From: Lumnitzera littorea
Lineage: Eukaryota > Streptophyta > Magnoliopsida > Myrtales > Combretaceae
Reading direction: 5' to 3'
DNA: 64,000 nt
Assembly: GCA_024138015.1 (NCBI GenBank)
Contig: JAMXBB010000011.1
Location: 78,094,662-78,158,661 of the forward strand
Shown: in pieces, positions 36,966 to 49,318 of the stretch
Numbering within the stretch: the stretch's first letter is position 1
Layout: the number at the start of each line of letters is the position of its first letter
Position numbers and translations under genes: made by a program
Notes under the pieces: generated by a model
The model's database searches: none
Seen by the model: only the letters and a program-made list of their open reading frames with translations
What the model was told of the DNA's origin: nothing

Positions 36966-39230
36966 TCAACTATATTTACTTCATAATTTAGGTTATTATT
37001 TTCGTGAATAATAATTTAGAATTTGATATCTTATAAGAAAATCAAAAGATTTTTTATAAGATTAAATCTAAGTATAGTTAATAGGGATCATTGCAAGATT
37101 AGAGATAATTTGCAAGATCTTTCTAGAATTTTGAATTAAAGCGTATAGAATTCATTATTCAATAATGTAATCTTAAATCGTATAATTGAGAAAAGATTCT
37201 AATAGGTGATTTTAGAGTTAACGTTAATTGGCTTAAGAAAGTTATTAAATTTAATAGAGAATTTTCCCAATTGAGAAGGATTATTAAAGAATAAATTAAA
37301 TTATCTTTATGAAAATCACGTGTTAGATTTAGGAAAAGCAAAGATCTAGATACATTTTTATAAATCTTGGAGTAGTTTATAATTCTATTGATTTCTTATT
37401 TAAATTCTTAATTAGATGTTAATCTAATAGTTGCCACAATTTAATTTAAGTTTTTTAAGTTTCTTGAAATTTAATTTACCAGTTAGATAATAGAGACATA
37501 ATAAGTACCAATAGTCAAAGTCTCTAAAAGATCGATATTTAGACTTATAATCTACTATATTATAAATTGATAAGTGCACTTGTGATAAAAATCAAACTAC
37601 TGGGCCTTTGACCTGTAGCTAAGCTTGAAAACTAGAATGACTAATAAGGTGAATCCTCCTACTTTAGCTGACCTTAACTAAGGCTGAGTTGCTCTTTGCT
37701 GTCGATTAACCCCTCATGCTGTGTTAAGTGACTTTACATCTCTCGGAAATTATGTACTGACTTTATGAACACTTCACTTGCAGCTTAACCTTTCACACAC
37801 CCTTGTTTGATTATGGCCGAGCTGATCCTCATCTTGGCAACATTGATGCCGATAGGCTGAGAGATCCCGCATGAGTCCTCAGCTACTCCTTCTCGAATGA
37901 GTCCACGTCTACCTGATACCCTTTCTTGGCTACCCATATTGATCGTACTGATTTGTCTACATCTCCAAGGGCATCACCAATACATTGCTGCCACGTATCC
38001 TAGCCCACTTAAAGAATCTATTGCACTTGATCATTACTTTTTCCTAGAATATTCGTTTTTAGCCTTTTGTATTTCTTGTACATTATTTTTTTAGGATAAT
38101 ACCTTTTTTGTTCTTTTCGTTTTTAAGCAAGTTGTCATAATTTTTCTAGTATAAATACCTACTGTACATATAACGGCAAAAGATCTGATCATCATTAGTA
38201 TACTAAAGTTACTTTCCTTTGTGAATGTTGTTATCATTAGCTTGTTTACTCTTTTACTCTTATCATAACCCTTAAATAAGGTTAGGTGGCGAGTAATCTC
38301 ACTGGACCAACTCGTATGTTATATCGAGTTATGCCGTGAGTCCTCAGAAATTCAATTAGTACGTTATATCCTTTGGAACTATTTGTGGGTTTGCTTATCT
38401 TACTCTTTTTATGTTCTTCTACACATACCTCATTATCCATTTTAAGCTTTCGGCAAGCTAAGACCTATCTTTGCAACCGACCTTATTTGCTCTTACCCTG
38501 GTCTGCATAAACTTGCTTGTACCAATACATCAATTTAAGGTCAAGCATCGAATTCATATACTACTAACTTGACACATGGCTGAGGCCGAGTTGACCTCGA
38601 TTCCAAGCTAATTAGTTGAGGCCAAACTAACAATGGACCACCTCCTAAGCTAGCCCTTTCTCAATCTGAAACATCCAAGTTGCCGAGCACCTAACCCTAA
38701 CCTGATTTTCTCAAAGCCTGCTCTACTAGGCAAATAGCATTATTAAGATCATATAATGGACAGTCAACATGTACCTTATTTTTCTAACATTCTTAATGCC
38801 CTTTGTAACCGAATATTCCTCTTGTTGTCTGATTATAACTCTACCCTTGTAAATTATTCCTTTTTTCCTTTCTAATAGGAATCTTTTTTGTAATTTATTC
38901 CAACCTACAACTTATCCTAATTGGGTTATATAAATACTTATAAATTGTAATAACTGTAATAATTAATGATATTGATAGTCAAACATATTCTCCCTTAATG
39001 AGCTAAGTGTTTTTGCTTACTCTCAACTATTGTTATCTAGCTTAATGAAAGTGAACTAATGGTGAGTGACCTCCAGTCACGCTTATACATAATATTAAGT
39101 GCAACTTGAGCTCATATGAGGTGTAAGGACTCTTGCTTAATATTTGACTATCATTTACTCTTTGGATCATCTTACGGTTCGGACCCATCCCTTTGGTTCA
39201 TGTGATACTGAGCTTCATTTGTTTATCCAT
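36966..39230. other. TE-like non-coding DNA between LTR copies A and C
   Basis: No gene found. Two places look like LTR promoter regions: near 38146 (TATAAATACC followed by a T/C-rich stretch and a GTTAGGTGGCGAG-type motif) and near 38935 (ATATAAATAC). The repeated GGCCGAG, GCTGAG and CCGAGTTG words between 37.6 and 38.7 kb are typical of gypsy-type LTRs. I could not delimit individual elements. Confidence 0.4.
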
Positions 39231-42200
39231 TGTAAGTTCTATAGTTAGGTGTTTAAAGTTCGATACGTAAAATTTAAGGTGACAAATAAGTTGTTTGAGC
39301 TCAAATTTTACAATGAAGTTAGAAATATTAGTAAAAGTAATTTCAAAAATTTAAATTTAAGAAAATAAATAATAAAATAATTAAAAATTATAATATTCAA
39401 TTATGTGTATATTACCTGTTATTTTTCAAAAACATGTAAAACGAGTTCCAATAATTAACGAATCAATATAAATAAATTATGTGTACACTAAAAATTATAA
39501 AATAATTTAAATAATATTTAGGAGTATTTATTTGTATCATATATATACTTACGTATAAATAAAAATACCCGACATTTCTTAAAATATTAGAAATGTGTTA
39601 AAATAATACTAGTTAATTAAAGAAAATTCATAAAAAAAATTAAATAAAAATCAAGAAAAATATGAAAATGTCCAAATAAGAGGCATGTTAAGTAGGAAAT
39701 AAAAGAAAGGAAAATAGCCAATAATAAGAAGCTAAATACAAAAGTGAAAAACGAAAAAAGAAAAGACACTTGGTAACCAATAATTAAAAGAAAAAAAACC
39801 TTATACACTACTATAAATTTAGAAAACCGCCTCTACAATTTATTTTAGACTCTTGGGAGTTCAGAAAAAAAAATTTGAGAGAGAATAAGAAGAGATGAGA
39901 GAGTATTTTTAGAAAAATTAACAAAAATAGTTAGTATTTAGGACATTATAGGTAAACCTACACTTGAATAGCACTTGGGATGAAACCAAACCTAACACCA
40001 CCTAATGGATCTTATGCTTAGTTTTGCCAATGCAATCATGGTGACCAACGATGGCCAAAGCTAGTAACATTGGTGAGTTCAAATTTTCTCTTGATTTTTA
40101 TTGAATTTATTAAAAATATAAAATAATTATGAAAAATTATGAAATTTGGTAATCTAAGATATTTTTATATGTAGATTTAGTGAAAAGTATCAATTTAATG
40201 AAATTAGGTCTTGATATAAACTGCTCTTAAAAAATCACTAAACTTAAGCTAGTTTTTAATTTCAATTTAAATAGCCTTAATGATATAGTTTTGATCTCAA
40301 AATTTTTGTGTAGACTATTTAAGATATATATGACTATGCTATAAAAATTTTTTCTGAAAATTTATTTTCTAAAATTTTATTTAATTTTTACGCCCTAAAA
40401 TCATGCATAAAAAGCAATTAGTGGACTTAATTTTGTAATTTAATGTAAATTTGTTAAAAATTTTGATTTAGTATATAATTAAATATCCTTGGATGTTAAT
40501 TACTAATATAAGATGATATTTAGCTAGTTTGAGGTGTTAGTTGTGTGGTTTATGTATATTAAGTGATAAATATGTATAAGGAATAGTGGGTAAAATGGTA
40601 TATTTAAGTTAATTTTATGATTTAAGGTTAATTTAGTTTAAATTTGGATTTAGGGTGTAATTAGCGGTCTTGGAATGTTAGTTGATGATGAGAGATAATA
40701 ATTATAATGTTGAAGAAGTGAGACATATGCCTTATGTGTTAATTAAGTAGTAATAGGTAATATGTAAAATATAAAGATTAAATAAATGAAAAATATTAAG
40801 TTAAATTCATAATGTTATAATAATAGGAGAATACTATAAATCCAATTTTAAAGGTAAATTTAAGAAATTATGCAAAAAATGTAGGTTATATTGACATTAA
40901 GAACAAATTCAGTAGTTAAATTAGAAATATAATGTATTGTATTAACCAAAATACTAGTTAGGAAATAAAATGAAGATTTAGGATACCTAAGTATAGTTAG
41001 ATAAATTTCACATATTGGTTAGGGGGGAATACTAAGATTTTACAAATAAAACAGTAGTTAGAAGCTAAAACAGAACTTAATTTCCAAAACCAATTTAGAA
41101 ATTAAATTAGAAACTACTTTAGAATTAACTTGGTTATAAGAAATATAAAACTTGAATAATTGAGTAAGACTATAAGTTTAAACTAAAACTAAGGATTTAA
41201 TATAAATATAGTAAGACCCTAAACTAAAGATAATAATTATCTAAATTATATAATAAAATCTATTTATAATAGTTATATGAGAACCAAAACAACATTTATA
41301 TTATAGGAATTATCAGCGACGATCTACTATGAATTGCATCTTAAGTGAGTAAGTGAGAAATCTAGGTAAATTTGGGATTAATACGTCATTGTATTTCGGA
41401 GTACTGTTTTATAGTACTTGAAAGCTTAAGATTATACTTATTTGTACCTGTAGGTAATTTGAATGTAAGCATGCCTGTGTATGCGTATTCTTGAATGCAT
41501 TATGTGTTATTGGCTTGTTGTACCGATTTGCAATTGTTTTGTATTGTGTGATATGGATTGATCATCTTAACTGACTTAATAATATATGGCTCGTAAAGTT
41601 AACTGATCAAGCATTTCAACCCATTAGGGGAGATGTTTAGGGTTCTTCGGCTAAATATTACCTTTCGAAAGAGATAACATTGAATAGCATAATTGGTTCC
41701 TTTTTTATACTTGGCCGAACTAAGTGACAAGAGAAGAGGTAACGGTAAGGGTGAAGTCAATAGTTTGAAGGCAATTAAGGGAGGAGCGATGTCTCTATTA
41801 CATAAGTCTAAGTTTTGTCACAAGTTGTTTATATGTAAGGTAAACTCCTCAACTCGGATTAGAGTAAGCGTAATTTCTTTAATTTCACGATGGACAAAAT
41901 AATGTTGTGCGATAGTATTTGTTTGTTGCATTGCATTAAAATAACTAGTTGATAACCTTGTTTGTGCTTGATGTGTAATTTTAAATTTCCATCCCATCTT
42001 ACTAAGTAATTGATTGCTTACATCTCTATAGATGTTATTGCAGATATTAGATTGAAAGCAGCTACATAACTACCTTAAAGCTAGTAATTGCTAGATATTG
42101 GGGAGTAAGGAAATAAAAACTGAAAAACATATACATTTCTAAGGTTTTAATTCTTAATTAGAATCTTCAATTGTCTTATAAGGTATTACTTATGTAAGAT

Positions 42201-42420
42201 TGTGCTATGAAATCATTGTAATATTTGAATTCTAATACATATTTTTTGCATTTTCTTAGATAAAAATCCTGTTCAATTTATGAACTGTTTACTTCAAAAT
42301 GGGTTAATTGTAAATGCCTTGTATTAATCAGGTTTAAGATAGCGGCTGTAAAGTCAGCTTCTATTCTAGAATGGTTTGCACGGCAAGACTGTTATGACTC
42401 TACAACTTCGAGGTATGACA
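39231..42420 (-). mobile_element. Solo LTR-like repeat, copy C (inverted)
   Basis: About 3.19 kb. Read on the - strand it starts at 42420 with TGTCATACCTCGAAG, continues GAGTCATAACAGTCTTG (copy A: GAATCGTAACAGTCTTA), and ends TATAGAACTTACA (copy A: TGTAGGGCTTACA). The later part shares AAATAAATACTCCTAAATAT with copy A. It is in the opposite orientation to copies A and B and has no coding capacity. Flanking pentamers TCCAT and TCTAC match only 3 of 5, so a target duplication is not clear. Confidence 0.75.
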
Positions 42421-42743
42421 TCTACTACAAACTCGTATTAGCAATTATCACTGCTTTTGTTCCCTACTAATCAATTACTCTATCACAGTTAATTTTTATT
42501 GCATCATTAGGTAGTTTCTTCTGTTTACTAGTAAGGTTTACTCTTGTAGCCCCTTGTTTCTCTTTTCTTTTAATAGACCACCACTTGTATGCCTGTTTTT
42601 GAACTAAACCACCCATCCTTGGTCTTGGTTCTAGAGTTTAAAAATTTGCTCGTTATCCTCAAGCCGAATTCCTCGTAGCATAAACAAAAAGTAAGTAACC
42701 TTAGGATAAGCGCTTCATTCTATGGTATTTTCTTTAAGCACGT
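42421..42743 (-). pseudogene. LINE relic fragment between two LTRs (RNase H start)
   Basis: The - strand contains MLRGIRLEDNEQIFKL, and in another frame KLPNDAIKINCDRVID followed by GTKAVIIANTSL. The first is typical of the linker after the LINE reverse transcriptase. The second matches the start of a LINE RNase H domain, where the -IKINCD- Asp is catalytic. The fragment is exactly bounded by LTR copy C (ends 42420) and copy B (starts 42744). It is the expected continuation of the LINE piece at 46022-47060. Confidence 0.65.
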
Positions 42744-45700
42744 TGTTACGCCCTGAATAGAAAAATTCGTAATAGTCCTGTTATGTAAACTAATCTATTG
42801 TCTCATAACACAATAACACTTACATAAATATTTCATATCTAAAGTTATAATTTACAATTAGAGTTTACCAAAAACCATAGGTTTTGAAGTCTATTGACAA
42901 TAAGATAAAAAACTAGTGGGCGTCCTAAGGAATTCTCAATTAGTTTCCTTAAAATTTAAAAGAAAGTCAAAAGCTTAGATTTAGTGAATGATTCCTTTCC
43001 TCACTTTCCCAACCAACAGCACACTAACCTGGGGGGTGGTATCTAGACATCCTGATCTTCACTTGTCACCTGCAAAAGAGTCTTTAGGAATGTGAGTATA
43101 ACCAGCTCAGTAAGTGGGACGGGATCATAAGAGTACCAGACAATCACAAATAAAGTTTTTAATTATGATGAAATGTAACGCAATCAATCACTTAAAATGT
43201 TTTTCAATCTATTGTGAGGTCAGAGAAATTATATCCACTCTAACTCGAATCGAGGAGTTTTACTGCGACTCAAATCAAGCCAAACCCATGACTAACTTCG
43301 AATCACAACCCCTACCCTTGCTGCAACCTTCTCCTTCGTCACTTAATTTAACTAAGGATAGGGAAATGATCATTTTAACTATCTTCATCGAAAGAAGTTG
43401 GTATTTAGCTTAACATTCCTAATCTTACCCTTAACGGGTGCTATGCATGTTCAATTTCGTTATCAATCAAATCATTATTATATTAGTTTCAATTAAGGGT
43501 AACTAAATAGGTTCACACAATACAAAAAAGATATAATCATGTAAAACGACACGCATGGCATGTGCACAAATAACTAATTAAAATCATATACATAAATACT
43601 CTTAAGTTTTCAGATACTCTAATACAGTATCTTAACAAGTGGTAAAGTTATGATAGTAACTTACTTATTCAAACGCTCACTGCTGAAGACTTGTGTCTTC
43701 AACGCTTGATCATTGGGAGACCCTATATATATATAAAAACTAAATTTAGTTTTCGTAGAGTTTCGAAAATGTTAATTTTCTATCTAAAAGTATTCTGTTA
43801 AACGGTGTTATATATATATATATATATTATTTTCCTTTTATTATATAAGTTAAGTTAAGATATTAAATATTAATAATATATATAGTTATACTATTATATA
43901 TAATATATTATTTTGATTATATCAAAACGTACTTTTAAACGGTTAAATCACATTTTAATTACGGTAAGGTTATCGTAATACGTAAATTCTCATAATATTA
44001 TGGAGATACAAGTTATAGCATCTAGGATTGTCCAATTTTAATAAAAATAGTATTATTGGGTTTGTATATACCTAACGACACGTATTACTAGTTCTAATTC
44101 TGAAAAAGACTTCTAAGGATAGTTCTAATTTCTAATACACTTATATGTATCTAAATGAATTTTATCGTAATATACGTATTTTATGTAATTAAACTATATT
44201 TTATATAATTTGTCAATATAACTCATTAATATAAGTATTATCTAATCATAATATGTATATAACATATCATGGTCGTCAAATTATTATTAAATATACTAAA
44301 ATTTTACTTTTTATCAAATCTGACCAACATGTATATATGTAGTTTTTATTTCACTATTTATCATATATTAGCATATTATTACTAAAAACAAGCCTTGATT
44401 TGTTATTTAGGCTATTTTATTACATAAATTCATAATAAATAGCTCAAGTCATCAAATAATTTCTCAAAAAATCCTATAAACTCCTAAAAATATGGGAGAT
44501 TAAGTCATCACTTGGTTTCGTACTATCTATTTATCGCCTATATACTTAAAATTATAATTTTACCCTTAAATTGTATTTAATTACCAAAATATTATCTTTT
44601 TTACATGAAATTATTTTCAACATATCTTAACATCATTATAATTCATTAGAAGTTAGTATATGTCAATTTCATCAATTAATTTCTTAAAACCTATTTTTTA
44701 AATATTTTAACCCTAATTCTAGCTATTTTCAAGGCTAAAATTACATTAAATACTAAAAATACTTAAATAAAAAATCCGGTTACATAGCAATCATCTATAT
44801 ATCATGTGTATCATAAAAATTTCGAACTAAAAACTACATCATTTGATATATTTATTTTGAAAGTCAAAATTTGGATGAATAGTGACTTTTATTAAGTAAG
44901 TGTATTAAATATTTAAAATTTTATAAAAATGTCACATGAAAGCAAATCTAAAATAATCTAAATTTTTTTTTTTGAAAAATTTTTGGGTGGATTTACTATT
45001 TTTTAAAAATAAATGAAAAATAGGATAGGAACTTGACCTACTTGTTTTTCGGGGCTCCGGTGGCTGGCGGTAGAGGGGGTAGTATTAGAAGGGCTAGACG
45101 CTGGGGGTTCTAGATAGTGGTGAAAGAGCTTCACAGCAGATACTCACTTAATTTAGATTGTAGCCCAACTCAGTAATTTCTCTTATTTTTACCAATTTTT
45201 TCTTTTTATTTTCTCCTAATTTCCCAAAGCTTTCTATCACTCCCCTAGATTTTAGTTTGCTAAAAGAAGTATGTCTGGAGTCATTTTCATTTTTATAGCA
45301 CTTAGGTCGGCTAAAGTCAATTTTTTCTTCTTCTTTTTTTATCTTTTTTCTTCTTAATTTCTAAGGTGGAAGTGCCCTCTTGTGGCTAATTTAATGATGA
45401 TTCATTCCTTCGAATTGCTATGGAGTTGCCATGGTTGAAGTCTAGCTAATTCCAGGTTTGTTTCATCTATTTAGATAAGTTTTTGATTTATTTATTAGTA
45501 ATATATGTATATTGTACTACTATTTTGTGTATTTGTTAATATACATATATATATCCCATATATGTATCACGTGTAATGTGTATTTGCACTGATATAATAA
45601 TGTTTATAGCATATCTTATATTTTTAATATACATTTCTTGTTTGTTTTTATTAATTCAATACATATCATATATAATTATGCAATTTCGGCTTAATTTATG

Positions 45701-46021
45701 AGCATAATTATTATTTATACTAGATATACTTATAAAAATACGCATATACTCATATAGTATATTATAATATATTATTTTCTTTTATAACCTAATTAACTTA
45801 TTTCTAAGTTTTCGTTACATTATAAGCTCAATTTTTGAGGTTTCGATCAATTTTATACTATATTAAGTAATCATATTTTTAAGAGTAAATTTAGGATTTT
45901 GGATCATTATTTTCAAAATATAACTTTACCGGGTCACTTCAACTAACTTTTCTATTTTAGTCATAAAATTTGGGTTTAATCAGATTTAGTTGCCCTAAAT
46001 GCGATTTTAGGGACTCATACA
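42744..46021 (+). mobile_element. Solo LTR-like repeat, copy B, inserted in a LINE relic
   Basis: About 3.28 kb, starting TGTTACGCCCTGAATAG and ending GGACTCATACA. It shares with copy A the blocks AGGAATGTGAGTATAACCAG (copy A: AGGAATGTAAGCAACCACAA), GTCAGAGAAATTATATC and CTTTGCTGCGACC-like sequence (here CCTTGCTGCAACC). It has no coding potential. It separates two fragments that read as consecutive parts of one LINE on the - strand. I could not match a 5-bp target duplication (CACGT and CGCTT). Confidence 0.75.
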
Positions 46022-47060
46022 CGCTTTATGTTTAATCCATTATATGAAGGAGGTTTAGTCAACATTAATCAGTAAATCTGTCCAATAGAAGACATTTCAA
46101 AATTGCCTAACAATGTGACATTCAAGAAAGAGATGTTGCAGGGTCTCATCCAGTTGCCTGTAATACATGCATGTGTACTCAATATTAATATTGTGTCTAC
46201 ATAAATTATCTTTGGCTGAGAGCCCATTTTGAATTACCCACCACATGAGATGCGGTGTTTGAGGAATGGTAGGTGATTGCCAATCTAATCCCATCTATCC
46301 TCTTGTCCATCTAGTTCTTCTTCTTTGTACAGGATCTTATAAACAGTCTTACTCTAAATATCCCCGCTTAAATCATGTGGCTAAAATACGTCATAGTCAT
46401 CCTTAGTTTGAACCAAATTCCTCATTGTAGGATCAAAAGTGCCAAGCAACTTTTTAACTTCGGCCTGGATAGGAAATCCTAATCTTTCATTAGTCCAATC
46501 ATCTTTTGGACCTCAAGCTTTCGTTACCGACGTGTCTTCCCCCTTATTGACAAGTGGATTGATAAATAACTTACGAATCTAGCCATATTTATTCCATGCT
46601 TCAGACCAAAATTTCACTTGAGGAATTTTATACAATGGAAGAATCACGTTGTCCTTTAACTATTCATTTTGTTGTTTTAAAAAGTTGAAAGTTCCATAGC
46701 CACTTTTAACATAGAATTGGCCTTGCTTCAATATATATTTATCCCTTATGACCGTTGTCTACAATTACTTCTTTTGCTAAATGTGCTTGACTAATTTCAT
46801 AAAATTAGCTTTATTACGTTGATGTAGGCCGTAAAGGCTTAGTCCTCTCTACTCCTTAGGCCATTTAATCTTCTTCCACGACACCTAGTGAATTTTCCTC
46901 TCATCCTTTAGACTTCCCTAAAGAAAATTCCTATAGTGAAGTTTAAGTTGGGAACAAACTCTTAAGGGTAACGGTAACATATGGAAATAATAATTAATAA
47001 TACTTTCCAAAAAGGAACTAACTAACAGTTTCCTTATTGAAGCTGCAACTAACAAAATGG
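46022..47060 (-). pseudogene. LINE relic: reverse transcriptase C-terminus and zf-RVT
   Basis: Going down the - strand, the decayed reading gives KIKWPKE-RGLSLYGLHQR, then NKANFMKL, VIRDKYILKQGQFY, FWSEAWNKYG and LFINPLV. It continues with WGPKDDW-NERLGFPIQAE and a zf-RVT module ending LSAKDNLCRHNI, ETLQHLFLECHIVRQF. This is the standard C-terminal order of a plant L1-type reverse transcriptase. Stops often replace expected Trp codons (TGG to TAG or TGA). The coding resemblance runs to position 46022, exactly where LTR copy B ends. Confidence 0.8.
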
Positions 47061-47412
47061 AAGAAAGGAAAAATTCATTGCATTCAATTGACAACCTACT
47101 TTAATTGGGACTCCTAAATATTTTCTCAACATAGCATTAGTGTTAATTCCACAAATACTAAATGTTCTTTCCTTGAGCTACTTAGGAATTTTTAGAAAAT
47201 ATTTCACAAGAATGCCTAAGGTAAAGTTTTATATGAATATGTGTCATTTTTCGAAAAATATTACGAAAAAAAGGTCTCATATGAAAAATAATACAAACAT
47301 GGTATAATGAAGGTGCATGCGAAACATGTGCCTTCAATTTTACGTTTTTTTACATTGAAGGCACATCTAGTACATACGCCTTTAGTGTACCATGAAGTTT
47401 AAATTTGAATTA

Positions 47413-47443
47413 AAGGCGCATGTACTAGATGTGCATGCGCCTT
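47413..47443. repeat. Perfect 10-bp hairpin in the MULE subterminal region
   Basis: AAGGCGCATG (47413-47422) and CATGCGCCTT (47434-47443) are exact reverse complements around an 11-nt loop. Related GGTGCATG and GTGCATGC words recur from about 47310 to 47470, and again at the other end near 51210-51255. Such subterminal repeats are typical transposase-binding regions. Confidence 0.85.
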
Positions 47444-48237
47444 CAACTTTAAATTGAAGGTGCATGTATGTACCTTTAGTTTTGCTAGTTACACTAAAAG
47501 TACATATACTAGATGTGCTTTCAATGTAAAATTTTTTGGCATACTAAACACACATCTAATACATGCAACTTCAGTATGGTAAGCAAAAATAATTTGTAAA
47601 TAAAAATAAATTGTTGTTCAACCTATCAATTTCCCCTAATCCCACACAATTAAAACATGTATTTCCACTTGCATACTACAAATCGAATGAAAAGCTTACT
47701 ACAGAAGTCGATTGCATAAAATAATAATCGATAGAATGTCTCAACAAAGATAGTAAGTATAGGAAAAAAATCAGCATACAGAATAATCATCCATTGACCA
47801 TAGGAGTTGGTTATAGTAAAAAATAATTAAAAATTGTAACACCAAGGTAAATAAAGAATGCCGTGAATTGCAATTTTCAATGAAAACTAAACTGTATTTC
47901 GAATAATTAGTATATATACAAAATTTATCATGACTCGATGTTAATGTCAATATAATGATAAAAAAAGAAAAAAATAGACAAAACATATCTATTGTCACCT
48001 TTGCTATGTGAAGGTCCTCACGACATTAGAAAGAAGTGAACACCCCATCTGTCTTGTGACTATGTAGGTTGAGGTAATGGATCGTTAAGATCAAGATCCT
48101 TGAGAGGAAATGGTCGATTAGAGGGGTCAGATGTAGCTAAGTAACGCTCCCACCCATTGAGGATTGTGTGGGGGTATAACGTTGCTTTTAAGGTGCTAGT
48201 GGAGTCATAAGATCAAGATGATGTTGGAACTCGAGAG

Positions 48238-49220
48238 TTATGTAAGAGCTAGATCTAGCCTTAAAGAGCTGGATTCGACTCCCATGGTGGAGGCAACTCC
48301 TAACCCAGGATATGTGTTGTATCCCCCGTTAATCTGCTCAAGGTCAATGGAATGACTCTTATATGGTGGGATATCGTCATCGAGGTCTGCCTGGTGACGT
48401 CTCGATTGAGCCATTCCTCTTTGAACTTTAGCTTTCCCCTTAGGTGATGCACAAAGAGCCGATACATCCTCATCCATAGGTGGTCCCTACTCCCCGCTGT
48501 GGTCCACATGGGGTAGTTACTATATGCCCTCGTAGTGTGGGTAGAAGATGAGGCTATTGTGCTGCTTAACAAAATAAAGTGCCCCATTTGCAATACCTAG
48601 TGTTATAGGATAGTTAGGTACCAATTACATACTCCTAAGTGAGTCCACCTGAAATAAGTAGAAAAATAGGTATCAGAATATATGATAGCAAACATGTACA
48701 AGTATGAAAACTAATGATCGATTTCACATGTATTTACTAGCAAACTAATGATAGCTCCCTAGTATGTAATGTAACATGGGGCGATCTGTTTGTACCATGA
48801 CCAATAACTCTCGTCAACCTTTCAGTGACCTTGGATGTGTATTAAAAATTCATGTCTTTGTCCTTAAGTCTAGATGTATGCATAGTGCGTATTAATCTAG
48901 TCAACATCCGTCTTACCTTAGAGGTCGCTAGTGGAGTTGCTCGGAGGTATCGACATCTTGTGGGGGGTACTGGTATCCATCAAACTGTTGGATGACATGG
49001 TTTGAGAAACACCACTCAATGATGTAGAAACAAATGAGTGGTACTTAGTCAGTCCAAATGTGTTGCCTAGTAATGTAGAAGTGAGGCAATAGCTGTACCA
49101 ATTTCTTTGTATATGGTTCCTAAATAATCTAACGAGCAAAAAAAAAAAAAAAAGAAGAAGAAGAACAAATAGCAAAACAACAAGGGTTAGCACTGAAGTC
49201 CGACAGAAGGATAGCAAAGA
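48238..49220 (-). pseudogene. Decayed 3' part of the MULE relic, possible mobile-domain tail
   Basis: Broken reading frames on the - strand include DESYWSWYKQIAPCYITY (about 48.80 kb), then GHFILLSSTIASSSTHTTRA and DEDVSALCASPKGKAKVQR. The WYKQI-YITY stretch resembles the end of the plant mobile domain, which some MULE-type elements carry. That match is short and could be chance. No complete domain is present and there are several stops. Confidence 0.35.
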
Positions 49221-49318
49221 GGAGAAGTTATCATATCATACCTATTGCGTCGTCTGAATGTCAAACACTATACATTACGTATTTACCATATGTATCGGAT
49301 GTTGAGTAGTATCCCGTA

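Noticed and set aside
32560..47060. A single LINE spanning from the RNase H piece at 32.6-33.2 kb to the RT piece at 46-47 kb
   Set aside because: The gap fragment at 42421-42743 already supplies the RNase H start for the right-hand LINE, and the 32.6-33.2 kb piece seems to carry its own upstream part, so two LINE relics are more likely.
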